64,000 bases of DNA from Roseivirga echinicomitans. GTDB lineage: Bacteria; Bacteroidota; Bacteroidia; Cytophagales; Cyclobacteriaceae. The first letter of the stretch is position 1, and each line of letters opens with the position of its first letter. Position numbers and translations under genes: made by a program. Positions 8,455-16,506 of this stretch are shown piece after piece. The stretch spans positions 124,001 to 188,000 of the forward strand of contig NZ_LRDB01000023.1 in assembly GCF_001592935.1 (NCBI RefSeq), given 5' to 3'. A model generated the notes under the pieces. That model saw only the letters and a list, made by a program, of their open reading frames with translations. It ran no database searches and was not told the DNA's origin.

Positions 8455-9126
8455 CTAACGCTTCACCCCCTTATTCTGAAACCTAAAATTCAATACAGAA
8501 GCGGGGGTCTCTAAACCTGCTTTGCAATCCTCGTTCTTAACAGCTCTGCCAGGATGGGCTTCAATTTCCAACACTCCTGCCCAAACATCCAAATCATGAT
8601 CAAAGGCTTCGTCAACCGCTCCTTCGTCACGTACTTTGGCAGAAGCTTCTGTGATGTCAATGCCAATGACCAGGGTGCTGTTCAATTCCTTTTCATTGGG
8701 CTCGCGAGCTTCTGCCCAGCGACCAGCGATAATGTTTTCAGTGATGATCTCTAATGCTTCCATTTTCTCGGCAGGATCTTCAATCAATACAGGTGAACCA
8801 AAAACCACCACCGACCTATAATTTACCGAATGATGAAATACCGAACGCGCCAGTACAAGCCCGTCCAAATGAGCGACTGACAAACTCACTTTCTCTTGCT
8901 CCAAAAGCGAAAGCATCATTCTGTTCTTCATGGAACCATGAATCAACAGTCGATCTCCTTTTCGACCATAGGCCGTTGGTATTACAATGGCAGCGTTTTC
9001 ATGCACATAGGGCACATGACAAAGGAAATGTGAATCGAGGATTTCGTAGACCAAAGCCTTATCGTAGAGTGCTCTCTTGCTTCCTCGGATCACCTTATTG
9101 TAAGTGGATTTAGAAAATTCAGTCAT
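8455..9126 (-). CDS. Pyridoxamine-phosphate-oxidase-like flavin-binding protein
   Basis: A 223-aa split-barrel protein of the PNPOx-like/flavin-nucleotide-binding family (NimA-like branch). Seen in sequence: an N-terminal segment VIRGSKRALYDKALVYEIL typical of this branch, the barrel strands with IPTAYGRKGDRLLIHGS and VSLSVAHLDGLVLARS, and GSPVLIEDPAEKMEAL. Such proteins bind FMN or haem; some reduce nitroimidazoles. The gene diverges from a PdxR/MocR-type PLP-dependent regulator 82 nt away, the common arrangement in which that regulator controls its neighbour. True vitamin B6 oxidase activity is unlikely because the pyridoxal-phosphate residues of PdxH are not recognisable. Confidence 0.8.
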   Translation of the reverse strand: MTEFSKSTYNKVIRGSKRALYDKALVYEILDSHFLCHVPYVHENAAIVIPTAYGRKGDRLLIHGSMKNRMMLSLLEQEKVSLSVAHLDGLVLARSVFHHSVNYRSVVVFGSPVLIEDPAEKMEALEIITENIIAGRWAEAREPNEKELNSTLVIGIDITEASAKVRDEGAVDEAFDHDLDVWAGVLEIEAHPGRAVKNEDCKAGLETPASVLNFRFQNKGVKR

Positions 9127-9164
9127 AATATTGTTGTTATATGCTACGAATATCTAAATTGATC

Positions 9165-9212
9165 GGACTATTAATGTAATCCACTTTAGCACTACTCAGT
9201 AGTCCACTATGA
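9165..9212. promoter_or_regulatory. Candidate operators between PNPOx-like gene and MocR regulator
   Basis: The 82-bp divergent gap holds two direct repeats, GTAATCCACTTTAG (9176-9189) and GTAGTCCACTATGA (9199-9212), 23 bp apart, or about two helical turns. In addition GGACTA (9165-9170) is inverted relative to TAGTCC (9200-9205), and ACTACTCAGTAGT (9191-9203) is a palindrome with one central base. MocR/PdxR regulators are known to bind direct and inverted repeats in such gaps. The second repeat covers the regulator's start codon, suggesting autorepression. Motif finding was by eye. Confidence 0.5.
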
Positions 9213-10681
9213 TATCATTTAAGAATTTAATCCACATAGATCGCAGCGCTGAAACGCCCATTTATCTTCAGCTGCACAACGCCATCATTAACATGATCAA
9301 ATCGGGAGTGATTAAAAGTGGCGCCAAACTACCCGGCACAAGGAGTCTTTCCTTGCAAATTGGTTTGCACCGAAAAACAGTGATTGCAGCCTATGACGAA
9401 TTAATGGGACAAGGTTGGATCTCCACCATTCCAGCTAAAGGCACTTTTGTAAGCGACAAACTCCCTGAAGTAAAACCACGGGGGCAAGGTGTTGGAAAAG
9501 GACTAAAAATTGAAGCTGGCTTTTCATTCGAAGAGAGAAAGTACCTCCATCGCCCTTATGCGCAGTTACCTTCAATGCTAACGATCGATGAGGGAATTCC
9601 AGACGTTCGGATTGCGCCCATCGTTGAAATTCTGCGCCATTACCGCAGCATTGTATCACGCAGTTACAATGCTAAGTATTTGAGTTATGGCTCCTTCTTT
9701 GGCGATGACTCCTTACGTGAAGTTTTAGCCAATTACCTTCAGGAAACTAGAGGGATTACTTGCTCAAAGGAAAATATCCTGATCACCCGAGGGAGCCAAA
9801 TGGGAATGTATTTGGCCTCGCAATTGATTCACCAAAAAGGAGGTTTTAGTATTGTAGGGGAAACCAATTACATTGCCGCAAGCCTAACTTTGACCGATGC
9901 TGGCGCTTCGCTACTTCGGGTAAGGGTGGATGAAAACGGTTTGAACACCAATGATATTCAAGCGCTCTGCGAAAAGCATAAAATCAAATCGGTGTATGTT
10001 ACTTCCCACCATCATCACCCCACTACGGTAACGCTTAGCCCCGAAAGAAGGCTGCATTTAATCGAACTGGCACATCAATACGGTTTTGCCATTTTGGAAG
10101 ATGACTATGACTATGACTTCCATTATCAGCGGGCTCCACTTTTGCCCTTGGCCAGTGCCGATGAAGGAAATCATGTGATTTACATTGGTGCGGTATGTAA
10201 AATCATTGCACCCGCCATTCGTGTGGGCTACATGGTAGGACCAACTGATTTTATTGCGGCAGCAGCGCATTTAAGAAGAACCATAGACCGCCAAGGCGAC
10301 ACCATATTAGAAAGGGCTTTGGCACAAATGATTGAGCAAGGCGACCTTCAGCGACACAGTAGAAAAGCACTCAAACTATATCACGAACGGAGAGTTCATT
10401 TCCATCAATTACTCACTGATCACCTTTCAGAATTCATCAGTTTTAGTGTTCCCGAAGGCGGAATGGCTTTTTGGGTGACGCTAAAAAAAGACATGAATTG
10501 GGAGGCCATTGCCAAAACTTGCTTGGAGAATCAAATGGTAATTCCTGATTGGAAAAACTACGATAGCCATAATTCAGGTCATAATGGTATCCGTTTGGGC
10601 TTTGCTTCCTTAAATTTTGAAGAACAAACCAAGGCCATTCTCATTCTGAAATCTGCCATGAAAAAAGAAAGTCAAAATTAA
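9209..10681 (+). CDS. MocR/PdxR-type transcriptional regulator (GntR HTH + aminotransferase domain)
   Basis: A 490-aa regulator with an N-terminal GntR winged helix (residues 14-80: PIYLQLHNAIINMIKSG, PGTRSLSLQIGLHRKTV, GTFVSDKLP) fused to a fold-type I aminotransferase domain (about 120-485). The PLP-binding lysine Lys331 is kept in AVCKIIAPAIRVGYMVGP, and the upstream DDYDYDFHY matches the cofactor aspartate region. Such proteins sense PLP or an amine-PLP adduct and switch neighbouring genes. The ATG at 9209 has no ribosome-binding site and lies within a candidate operator repeat. The divergent PNPOx-like gene is the most likely target. Confidence 0.88.
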   Translation: MISFKNLIHIDRSAETPIYLQLHNAIINMIKSGVIKSGAKLPGTRSLSLQIGLHRKTVIAAYDELMGQGWISTIPAKGTFVSDKLPEVKPRGQGVGKGLKIEAGFSFEERKYLHRPYAQLPSMLTIDEGIPDVRIAPIVEILRHYRSIVSRSYNAKYLSYGSFFGDDSLREVLANYLQETRGITCSKENILITRGSQMGMYLASQLIHQKGGFSIVGETNYIAASLTLTDAGASLLRVRVDENGLNTNDIQALCEKHKIKSVYVTSHHHHPTTVTLSPERRLHLIELAHQYGFAILEDDYDYDFHYQRAPLLPLASADEGNHVIYIGAVCKIIAPAIRVGYMVGPTDFIAAAAHLRRTIDRQGDTILERALAQMIEQGDLQRHSRKALKLYHERRVHFHQLLTDHLSEFISFSVPEGGMAFWVTLKKDMNWEAIAKTCLENQMVIPDWKNYDSHNSGHNGIRLGFASLNFEEQTKAILILKSAMKKESQN

Positions 10682-10775
10682 TTTCGCGAAATTGTCCCCT
10701 ACTTACCATGACTTTCGTCAATAGGGTGAATCTCAAAAAGAGAACTCGATTTTTAAACCATAATTTTTTAACACG

Positions 10776-11120
10776 ATGAAAAAGTTTTTATACCTGTTTA
10801 GAGGTGGCGATGCAAGAATGGCCGAAATGTCTCCAGAAGAAGTGCAAGCTGAAATGGCCAAGTGGGGCGAATGGATGCAAGGTTTGGCCGAAAAAGGTCA
10901 ATTGATTGATGGTTTGCCGTTGAAAGCCGAAGGCATGCAAGTATCAAAAGGTGGACAATTGGTTACCGATGGCCCTTTTGCGGAAGGTGCTGAAATTGTT
11001 GGTGGTTACTTGATGGTAAACGCTACCGATATGAATCAAGCAATTGAATTGTCTAAAGGTTGCCCAATCTTAAATGCTAAAGATGGCAATATCGAAGTAA
11101 GAGAAATTGCTGATATGTAA
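10776..11120 (+). CDS. YCII-related domain protein
   Basis: A 114-aa dimeric alpha-beta barrel (YciI/DGPF family) protein. Evidence is the N-terminal strand MKKFLYLFRGGD, the central VTDGPFAEGAEIVGGYLMVN (the DGPF signature), and the helix ATDMNQAIELSKGCP. Members are often near extracytoplasmic sigma factor genes, but no sigma gene is adjacent here. Function is unknown; the fold is related to chlorinases and dehydrochlorinases with a possible His-Asp pair, which I do not see clearly. Followed directly by a strong hairpin terminator. Confidence 0.85.
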   Translation: MKKFLYLFRGGDARMAEMSPEEVQAEMAKWGEWMQGLAEKGQLIDGLPLKAEGMQVSKGGQLVTDGPFAEGAEIVGGYLMVNATDMNQAIELSKGCPILNAKDGNIEVREIADM

Positions 11121-11128
11121 GATTTTAG

Positions 11129-11166
11129 AGAAGTCGCTTTTGATCAATCATGGCGACTTCTTTTTA
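11129..11166. terminator. Hairpin terminator after YCII gene
   Basis: AGAAGTCGC (11129-11137) pairs perfectly with GCGACTTCT (11153-11161), loop of 15 nt, followed by a T-run (11161-11165) on the plus strand. It lies between the convergent YCII and SDR genes; on the minus strand an A-rich start also gives a usable U-tract, so it may act both ways. Confidence 0.8.
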
Positions 11167-11171
11167 GAAAA

Positions 11172-11960
11172 CTACCTCACTTTGACTTTCTTGATTAATC
11201 TGGCAAATAAGCCTGGAACAAAACGCTTGGCATAAGCTCCGTAAGATTCCTTACCAATATAAACCTCGCGTTTTTCTTTTTGGATCGCCTTAATGATAGC
11301 TTTGGCACAGTCTTCTGCGGAAATTCCATTGGCTTGGGCATCGTCCATAACATTGGCTTTTGAGCCATCGCCCACCAAGGCATTTACTGACACATTGGTT
11401 TTCACGAAACCCGGTGCGGCTATCGTTACTTTGATTCCATCATCTTCAAGTTCGGCACGAAGACTATCATAAAAACCATGAAGCGCATGTTTTGTGGCCG
11501 CATAGCCAGACCGATAAGGTGTTCCGAAAATTCCAGTCAGGCTCGTCACCACTACAAAATGACCGTTTCCCTTTTCGAGCATATGTGGCAGCAGGTTTTT
11601 GGCCAAAGCAATATTTCCAAAGTAGTTGACTTCCATCAAATTTCGATCAACCTCAAGTTTAGTGTCCTTTACCAAAGACCGCTGACTGATACCGCCATTA
11701 TTGATCAAAATATCCACCTGCCCGAAAAGAGCAATGGCTTCGTTGGTCTTTATGGCCAAGCTATCGGCTTCAGCTAAATCGAGGGTGAGAATTTTGATGT
11801 TGTCTTGATTGGAGCAATTAGACTTCACCCTTTCCAATTCGGCTAGTCTGCGGGCAGAGAGAATCAGTTGAGCCCCTTCGGCAGAAAGCTGCATGGCCAA
11901 AGCTTCTCCAATTCCTGAAGAAGCGCCCGTGATCCAAATGGTTTTGTTGGTTAAAGACAT
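11172..11960 (-). CDS. Short-chain dehydrogenase/reductase (SDR)
   Basis: A 262-aa classical SDR. The nucleotide-binding TGASSGIG is at residues 11-18, the structural NNGG at 87-90, the catalytic serine in VVVTS (Ser140) and the catalytic pair in YAATK (Tyr153, Lys157). The C-terminal region VPGLFARLIKKVKVR is basic and resembles the DltE/YqjQ-type SDRs that act on lipid-like or carbonyl substrates. Arg37-Arg38 after the second strand (SARR) suggests NADPH preference. Substrate unknown. It is downstream of folA on the same strand but separated from it by a hairpin element. Confidence 0.85.
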   Translation of the reverse strand: MSLTNKTIWITGASSGIGEALAMQLSAEGAQLILSARRLAELERVKSNCSNQDNIKILTLDLAEADSLAIKTNEAIALFGQVDILINNGGISQRSLVKDTKLEVDRNLMEVNYFGNIALAKNLLPHMLEKGNGHFVVVTSLTGIFGTPYRSGYAATKHALHGFYDSLRAELEDDGIKVTIAAPGFVKTNVSVNALVGDGSKANVMDDAQANGISAEDCAKAIIKAIQKEKREVYIGKESYGAYAKRFVPGLFARLIKKVKVR

Positions 11961-11984
11961 ATTTTAATTCTTCTATCAGCACAC

Positions 11985-12064
11985 AACCCTCCAAGAGTTC
12001 TAATCCGATATTGGCTGTAAATTGTACTTTAACGAAGGAGTTGACTATTAACTCTTGGAGGGTT
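11985..12064. repeat. 80-bp inverted-repeat element with AACCCTCCAA ends
   Basis: AACCCTCCAAGAGTT (11985-11999) is a perfect inverted match to AACTCTTGGAGGGTT (12050-12064), separated by 50 bp. An element of nearly equal size with related ends is found at 33913-33993. It sits between the folA stop and the SDR start, both on the minus strand, so as RNA it would form a long stem that could terminate folA-fmt transcription. It lacks a T-run, and the recurrence of the termini hints at a REP- or MITE-like family. Confidence 0.6.
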
Positions 12065-12080
12065 AGCCAACTAAAACGTA

Positions 12081-12584
12081 TTACTTCCGAACATAAGTTA
12101 CAAAGTCAAAAGCATATTTATGCTTTTCATCGGCTTCATGATGCTCTCTTCCTTCTTCCTTCCATTCACTTTTATCGAATTTTGGAAAGAAAGTATCTGC
12201 TCCTTCGATTACCGCTTCTACTTCCGTAATCAACATTCTATCCACCAAACCTTTTTCAATGGCTTCGGTATAAATTTTCCCTCCACCAATGATCATGCAT
12301 TCGCTCAATCCTTGTTTTTCACAATAGGCCAAAGCCTCTTCTAAGCTATGCGTTACTACATGGCCTTCAGGCATTTCAAAATCTTTATTTCGCGTGATCA
12401 CCACCGAAGTACGGTTGGGCAGGGGCTTGCCAAGCGACTCGTAAGTTTTTCGCCCCATCAGAATATGATTTCCTGAGGTAACGGTCTTGAAGAATTTGAA
12501 ATCATCGGGCAGGCGCCAAAGCAAATCGTTGTCTTTGCCAATGGCATAGTTTTCTGAAATCGCTACTACAATGGTCCTGATCAT
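12081..12584 (-). CDS. folA: Dihydrofolate reductase
   Basis: A 167-aa type I dihydrofolate reductase that regenerates tetrahydrofolate with NADPH. Visible signatures are VAISENYAIGKDNDLLWRLP (residues 7-26) with the substrate-binding acidic residue in LPDDFKFFK, GRKTYESLGKPLPNRTSVVITR for NADPH, and IIGGGKIYTEAIEKGLVDRMLITEV near the C terminus. Its start codon overlaps the fmt stop by 4 nt (ATGA), a translational coupling that links folate reduction with the formyl-folate-consuming fmt enzyme. Full family length. Confidence 0.95.
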   Translation of the reverse strand: MIRTIVVAISENYAIGKDNDLLWRLPDDFKFFKTVTSGNHILMGRKTYESLGKPLPNRTSVVITRNKDFEMPEGHVVTHSLEEALAYCEKQGLSECMIIGGGKIYTEAIEKGLVDRMLITEVEAVIEGADTFFPKFDKSEWKEEGREHHEADEKHKYAFDFVTYVRK

Positions 12585-13498
12585 AATTGTGTTCCTCTTA
12601 AAAACGATTCGATATCCATTCGTTTTTTTCCTTCCATTTGCAATTCGGTAATGGCCAAAGCGCCCGTTCCTGTTTGAATATGAAGGAAAGTTTTATTGTC
12701 GGTTTTGTACTCGCCTGGCTCAGTTCTTTTTGCTGAATCCATTTTTTTAGTAGCGAAAATTTTGAAATTTTTATCGTTAATGCACGTCCATGCCGCAGGG
12801 TAAGGCGATAAACCTCGAATGAAATTATAGACTTCTTCGGTCGGTTTCTTCCAGTCGATCTCGCAGGTCTCTTTAAATATTTTAGGCGCATGCTTAATCT
12901 CCACCGACTCGTCTTGTGGCAGTTGCGGATAATCACCTGCTTCAATGGCTCGAACCGTTTTAAGCACCAATTTGGCACCACGCTGCATTAGTCTTTCATA
13001 TACATCGCCTACATTGTCTTCTTCGCCAATGGGTTCTTTTTCTTGGAAAATAACATTTCCCGTATCAATCTCATGTTTCAGGAAGAAGGTGGTCACCCCC
13101 GTTTCCTTTTCACCATTAATAATCGCCCAGTTAATAGGCGCTGCGCCTCGGTATTGCGGCAACAAAGAACCATGTAGGTTGAAAGTACCAATTTCGGGCA
13201 TGTCCCAAACGGCTACTGGCAGCATCCTAAAAGCCACCACAATTTGCAGGTTGGCATTGTAGCTTTTCAGCTCTTCTAAAAACTCTGGCGACTTTAAATT
13301 GGTAGGTTGTAACACAGGAATCTCCTGCGAAACAGCATAGTCCTTCACAGGCGTAGTGGTTAATTTTTGCCCCCTGCCTTTCGGACGGTCAGGCGCAGTT
13401 ACCACGGCCACCACATTGACGCCATTCTCTACCAAAATTTGTAAGCTAGGCACCGCAAACTCAGGCGTGCCCATATATATAATTCTTAAGTCTTTCAT
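12581..13498 (-). CDS. fmt: Methionyl-tRNA formyltransferase
   Basis: A 305-aa enzyme that formylates Met-tRNA(fMet) using 10-formyl-tetrahydrofolate before translation initiation. N-terminal RIIYMGTPEFAVPSL, the active-site segment NLHGSLLPQYRGAAPINWAI with the His and following residues, and the downstream HEIDTGNVI are all typical; the C-terminal OB-fold tRNA-binding domain begins near residue 205. Length is normal. It precedes folA with a 4-nt overlap and follows a small membrane protein gene by 5 nt, so all are probably one transcript. Confidence 0.95.
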   Translation of the reverse strand: MKDLRIIYMGTPEFAVPSLQILVENGVNVVAVVTAPDRPKGRGQKLTTTPVKDYAVSQEIPVLQPTNLKSPEFLEELKSYNANLQIVVAFRMLPVAVWDMPEIGTFNLHGSLLPQYRGAAPINWAIINGEKETGVTTFFLKHEIDTGNVIFQEKEPIGEEDNVGDVYERLMQRGAKLVLKTVRAIEAGDYPQLPQDESVEIKHAPKIFKETCEIDWKKPTEEVYNFIRGLSPYPAAWTCINDKNFKIFATKKMDSAKRTEPGEYKTDNKTFLHIQTGTGALAITELQMEGKKRMDIESFLRGTQL

Positions 13499-13503
13499 TT
13501 AAA

Positions 13504-14037
13504 TTAATATGTCAACATATTTATTAGGATCACGGTTGGGAAATATATTAAGAAGCAAACCAGATCAAAGCGATTTAATCTTCTCTCGTCCCATAAAGCA
13601 TCTTGTGACCTACTTAGTGCCGCGAATTCAACGTTCATCAGTTTTAAGCTATAATATCTAAATAGTTGATAAAGAAGAAGCAGAACCCAAGTGTATTTTA
13701 GACCACTAATTCCATTCCCGCGAACAAACTGAAACTCAGCGTTTGAACTAAACTCAATGTATATGTACAAATGTATAAAGGAAATGGCAAACCAAATTAG
13801 CCATACATTCATCTTTCGCATTGACTTATAATTGAAAAAGTATAAACAGAGATGAGTCCCTATGGTATACCCTAAACCCCAATCCTTGACATTTGTAAAT
13901 AGGTCTTGTTGCCAAAAGATCAAGCTTGTCAGGGTACTGTAACAAGTAATAGTAATAAAATCCCACCAGTCCAGTTTTTCAAAATAGATAAACCTTAATA
14001 CTGAGCGGTCTTTAGAGAAAGGATTATAGTCATTCAT
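13504..14037 (-). CDS. Predicted multi-pass membrane protein of unknown function
   Basis: A 177-aa protein I do not recognise. Hydrophobicity suggests four to five membrane segments: about residues 27-43, 55-70, 77-95, 115-130 and 158-175. It is rich in aromatic residues (Trp, Tyr, Phe), with charged cytoplasmic-looking loops containing RKMN and RSQDALWDERRLNR. No catalytic motif is visible. It lies between namZ (11 nt upstream) and fmt (5 nt downstream) on one strand, so expression is likely coupled to them, but the context is mixed and gives no clear function. Confidence 0.65.
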   Translation of the reverse strand: MNDYNPFSKDRSVLRFIYFEKLDWWDFITITCYSTLTSLIFWQQDLFTNVKDWGLGYTIGTHLCLYFFNYKSMRKMNVWLIWFAISFIHLYIYIEFSSNAEFQFVRGNGISGLKYTWVLLLLYQLFRYYSLKLMNVEFAALSRSQDALWDERRLNRFDLVCFLIYFPTVILINMLTY

Positions 14038-14048
14038 AATCCATACTT

Positions 14049-15215
14049 TTATTCAAAATCAGTATAGAGCAAATATTGTTTTCGCTTGGCCTTATAAGCG
14101 TTCAAACCCTCTTGCCAAGTCGCTTTAATTTCTTCCTCTGTCATTCCAGCTTCAATCTGCTTTCGCAGTTCGGCAGTTCCAGCCAAAAGGGTAAGGTAAT
14201 CTTTGAAGAACTCGGTTTTGTCTTTTAAGGCTTCGTAATAAGTAATCAAATAGCGCAGGGTTAACTCATGCGGTTGATCTACTCCAGAAAAGCTTTGACC
14301 ATAGCATTCTTCTCCTTCCAGTGGCGGGTATTTAGAGCCTTCATTGGGTTGCGGAGTGAAAGTGTAGGAACCCGAACTAAAATCAGGATGGCCAATCACT
14401 TCGTAAGGAAAATCGGTTCCTCGCCCTACGCTCACTACCGTACCTTCAAAAAAACCGAGGGAAGGATAAAGCGCAATTGCGTTATCGGTCGGTAAATTGG
14501 GCGAAGGTTTTACAGACAATAAATAAGTAGCATTGTGATCCCAGCCTTTCATTTTAATGACGGTCAAATCAGCTTTTACGCTATTTTCTAACCACCCTTC
14601 TCCATTAATCATTTGCGCCAATTCACCCACCGTGAGGCCATGAACAACCGGAATTGGATGCATGGCAATAAAACCATTGACGCTATCCTCTTTTACTGGG
14701 CCGTCAATGTACATGCCGTTCGGATTGGGTCTATCGAACACAATGACCTGTTTGTTATTTTCAGCTGCGGCCTCCATAATATAATGCATGGTACTGATGA
14801 AAGTGTAAAAGCGAATCCCCACATCTTGAATATCAAATATGAGCACGTCCACATCTTCCAGCATTTCTGGGGTTGGTTTTTTATTGCTCCCGTAAATCGA
14901 AACGATTGGAATGCCTGTTTTTTCGTCTTTCGAATCGTTTACTTTTTCACCATCTGGCGCTTCGCCCCTAAAGCCGTGCTCTGGTGCCATTACTTTTTTA
15001 ATGTCAACGCCCAAGCTGTGCAGCGTATCTACCAAATGCGTTTGCCCCACCAGAGAAGTCTGATTGACCACCAGGGCCACCCGTTTTCCTTCGAGCAAGG
15101 GGAGATATTCCTGTATTCTTTCGGCTCCTACTTGAAGGGCTTCCTTTTGCTCGGTTTGCGATTGACAGCCAAAACATGTCATTAAAATAAAAAGGGCGGA
15201 TAGCAGTCTATTCAT
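14049..15215 (-). CDS. namZ: Exo-beta-N-acetylmuramidase NamZ-like lipoprotein (DUF1343)
   Basis: A 388-aa lipoprotein (lipobox CFGC, Cys17) of the DUF1343 family. The characterised members from Bacillus and Tannerella are exo-acting N-acetylmuramidases that remove MurNAc from peptidoglycan fragments. Key segments are VALVVNQTSLVG, APEHGFRGEAPDGE, the YGSNKKPTPEML region, VLIFDIQDVGIRFYTFISTM and VFDRPNPNG; the first DQ/H-rich motifs line the family active site. Full length. It points to periplasmic or outer-membrane cell-wall recycling. No other MurNAc-recycling genes (murQ, nagZ) lie nearby. Divergent from a LolC-like permease with a 51-nt gap. Confidence 0.88.
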   Translation of the reverse strand: MNRLLSALFILMTCFGCQSQTEQKEALQVGAERIQEYLPLLEGKRVALVVNQTSLVGQTHLVDTLHSLGVDIKKVMAPEHGFRGEAPDGEKVNDSKDEKTGIPIVSIYGSNKKPTPEMLEDVDVLIFDIQDVGIRFYTFISTMHYIMEAAAENNKQVIVFDRPNPNGMYIDGPVKEDSVNGFIAMHPIPVVHGLTVGELAQMINGEGWLENSVKADLTVIKMKGWDHNATYLLSVKPSPNLPTDNAIALYPSLGFFEGTVVSVGRGTDFPYEVIGHPDFSSGSYTFTPQPNEGSKYPPLEGEECYGQSFSGVDQPHELTLRYLITYYEALKDKTEFFKDYLTLLAGTAELRKQIEAGMTEEEIKATWQEGLNAYKAKRKQYLLYTDFE

Positions 15216-15224
15216 TCGGTTCGT

Positions 15225-15232
15225 TATCTTTG
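15225..15232 (+). promoter_or_regulatory. Bacteroidota -7 promoter element for the permease
   Basis: TATCTTTG exactly matches the TAnnTTTG -7 consensus of the primary sigma factor of Bacteroidota. It lies 34 nt before the TTG start of the permease gene and would give a short leader. No convincing TTTG -33 box is seen at 19-21 bp. Confidence 0.45.
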
Positions 15233-15266
15233 AAATTTAACGGTAGCATCAAAATTAACCATATTC

Positions 15267-16487
15267 TTGAACCTCCCTTATTTCATAGCAAAAAGAATCA
15301 GCGATCCGGGCGATAACAGCTTCTCGGCCGTTATTCATAAAATTGCCATTGCCAGCGTTTCGCTGGGTTTGGCCATTATGATGATTGCTTTTTTTGTGCT
15401 TGGGGGTTTTCAGGAAAACATCAAAGACAAAATTTTTAGCTTTTCCGGCCACATTCAAATCAAAAAATTCTCCCTAAATAATTCCTATGAGGAAGAACCG
15501 ATTGTGATTGATGCAGAGCGCATGGCGGCATTGATGGAAGATCCTTATGTGGAGCATGTCCAAGAATACGCGCACAAACCGGGTTTAATTTCTAAGGATG
15601 ACGAAGTGTACGAAGTGCTTTTCAAAGGAGTAACGCCTAATTTCAACAAAGCCCTGTTTGATAAATACATGGTGGAAGGCGAATTCATTAGTTTTAATGA
15701 CAGCATTTCTACCGATTCAGATGTGATAATCAGTTCTAAAATGGCCAAAAACATGGGCTTGAAGATTGGTGATAAGGTAATCAACTACTTTATTATGGAC
15801 CCCCCAAAAACCCGCAGGGTAACCGTAAAAGGCATTTACAGCACTGGCCTCGACACTTTTGACGACAGGATAATGATTGGTAACATTAATGTGTTGCGCA
15901 GCCTAAATGGCTGGGAGGACGACCAAGTAGGAGGCTATGAAGTTTACCTCAAAAACATAGATGACATTGCGGCTGCGGATGATTCCATCATTGGCAAATT
16001 AAGCATAGAACATTATACAGAAAGGGTAGACGATAAATTCGTTCAGATTTTTGACTGGCTCAATCTGCTCAGCAAAAACGTGAGCATCTTCATCTGGCTA
16101 ATTCTATTGGTGGCCTCATTTAATATGGTTTCGGTATTGTTTATTCTCATTATGGAGCGTACCCAAATGATTGGCACTTTCAAGGCATTGGGCGCCTCGA
16201 ATAGCCTGATCAGAAGAATATTTTCCTACAATGGTTTTAGGTTAGTACTCAAAGGTTTGTTGGTGGGCAATGCGATAGCCATTGGTTTTGCTTTACTTCA
16301 AGATTTCTTCCACATCATTCCCCTAGATGCTGCCAACTATTATATGGAGTATGTGCCCATTGATTGGGATTGGTCAGTGACCATCGGACTCAATTTACTG
16401 ACCTTGATCTTGGTGTCCTTAGTGCTGATTATTCCTACGGCCATCATCGCCAGAATAAAACCAGTAACGGCCATCAGGTTTAATTGA
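15267..16487 (+). CDS. LolC/FtsX-type ABC transporter permease
   Basis: A 406-aa permease with the topology of LolC/LolE lipoprotein-release proteins: one N-terminal membrane helix (about 26-47), a large periplasmic MacB-like domain (50-265), then three C-terminal helices (about 274-300, 322-345, 373-398). The N terminus NLPYFIAKRIS and the segment MERTQMIGTFKALGASNSLIRRIF are family hallmarks. The likely start is a TTG at 15267; no in-frame ATG precedes it and homologues start at this sequence. Probably moves lipoproteins toward the outer membrane together with an ATPase encoded elsewhere, as none is adjacent. Confidence 0.85.
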   Translation: MNLPYFIAKRISDPGDNSFSAVIHKIAIASVSLGLAIMMIAFFVLGGFQENIKDKIFSFSGHIQIKKFSLNNSYEEEPIVIDAERMAALMEDPYVEHVQEYAHKPGLISKDDEVYEVLFKGVTPNFNKALFDKYMVEGEFISFNDSISTDSDVIISSKMAKNMGLKIGDKVINYFIMDPPKTRRVTVKGIYSTGLDTFDDRIMIGNINVLRSLNGWEDDQVGGYEVYLKNIDDIAAADDSIIGKLSIEHYTERVDDKFVQIFDWLNLLSKNVSIFIWLILLVASFNMVSVLFILIMERTQMIGTFKALGASNSLIRRIFSYNGFRLVLKGLLVGNAIAIGFALLQDFFHIIPLDAANYYMEYVPIDWDWSVTIGLNLLTLILVSLVLIIPTAIIARIKPVTAIRFN

Positions 16488-16506
16488 TTTGAACTCTTAA
16501 GAGTGT

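Noticed and set aside
16493-16504. ACTCTTAAGAGT palindrome as terminator between permease and glycosyltransferase
   Set aside because: A 12-bp perfect palindrome without loop or T-run; too weak to support a terminator call.
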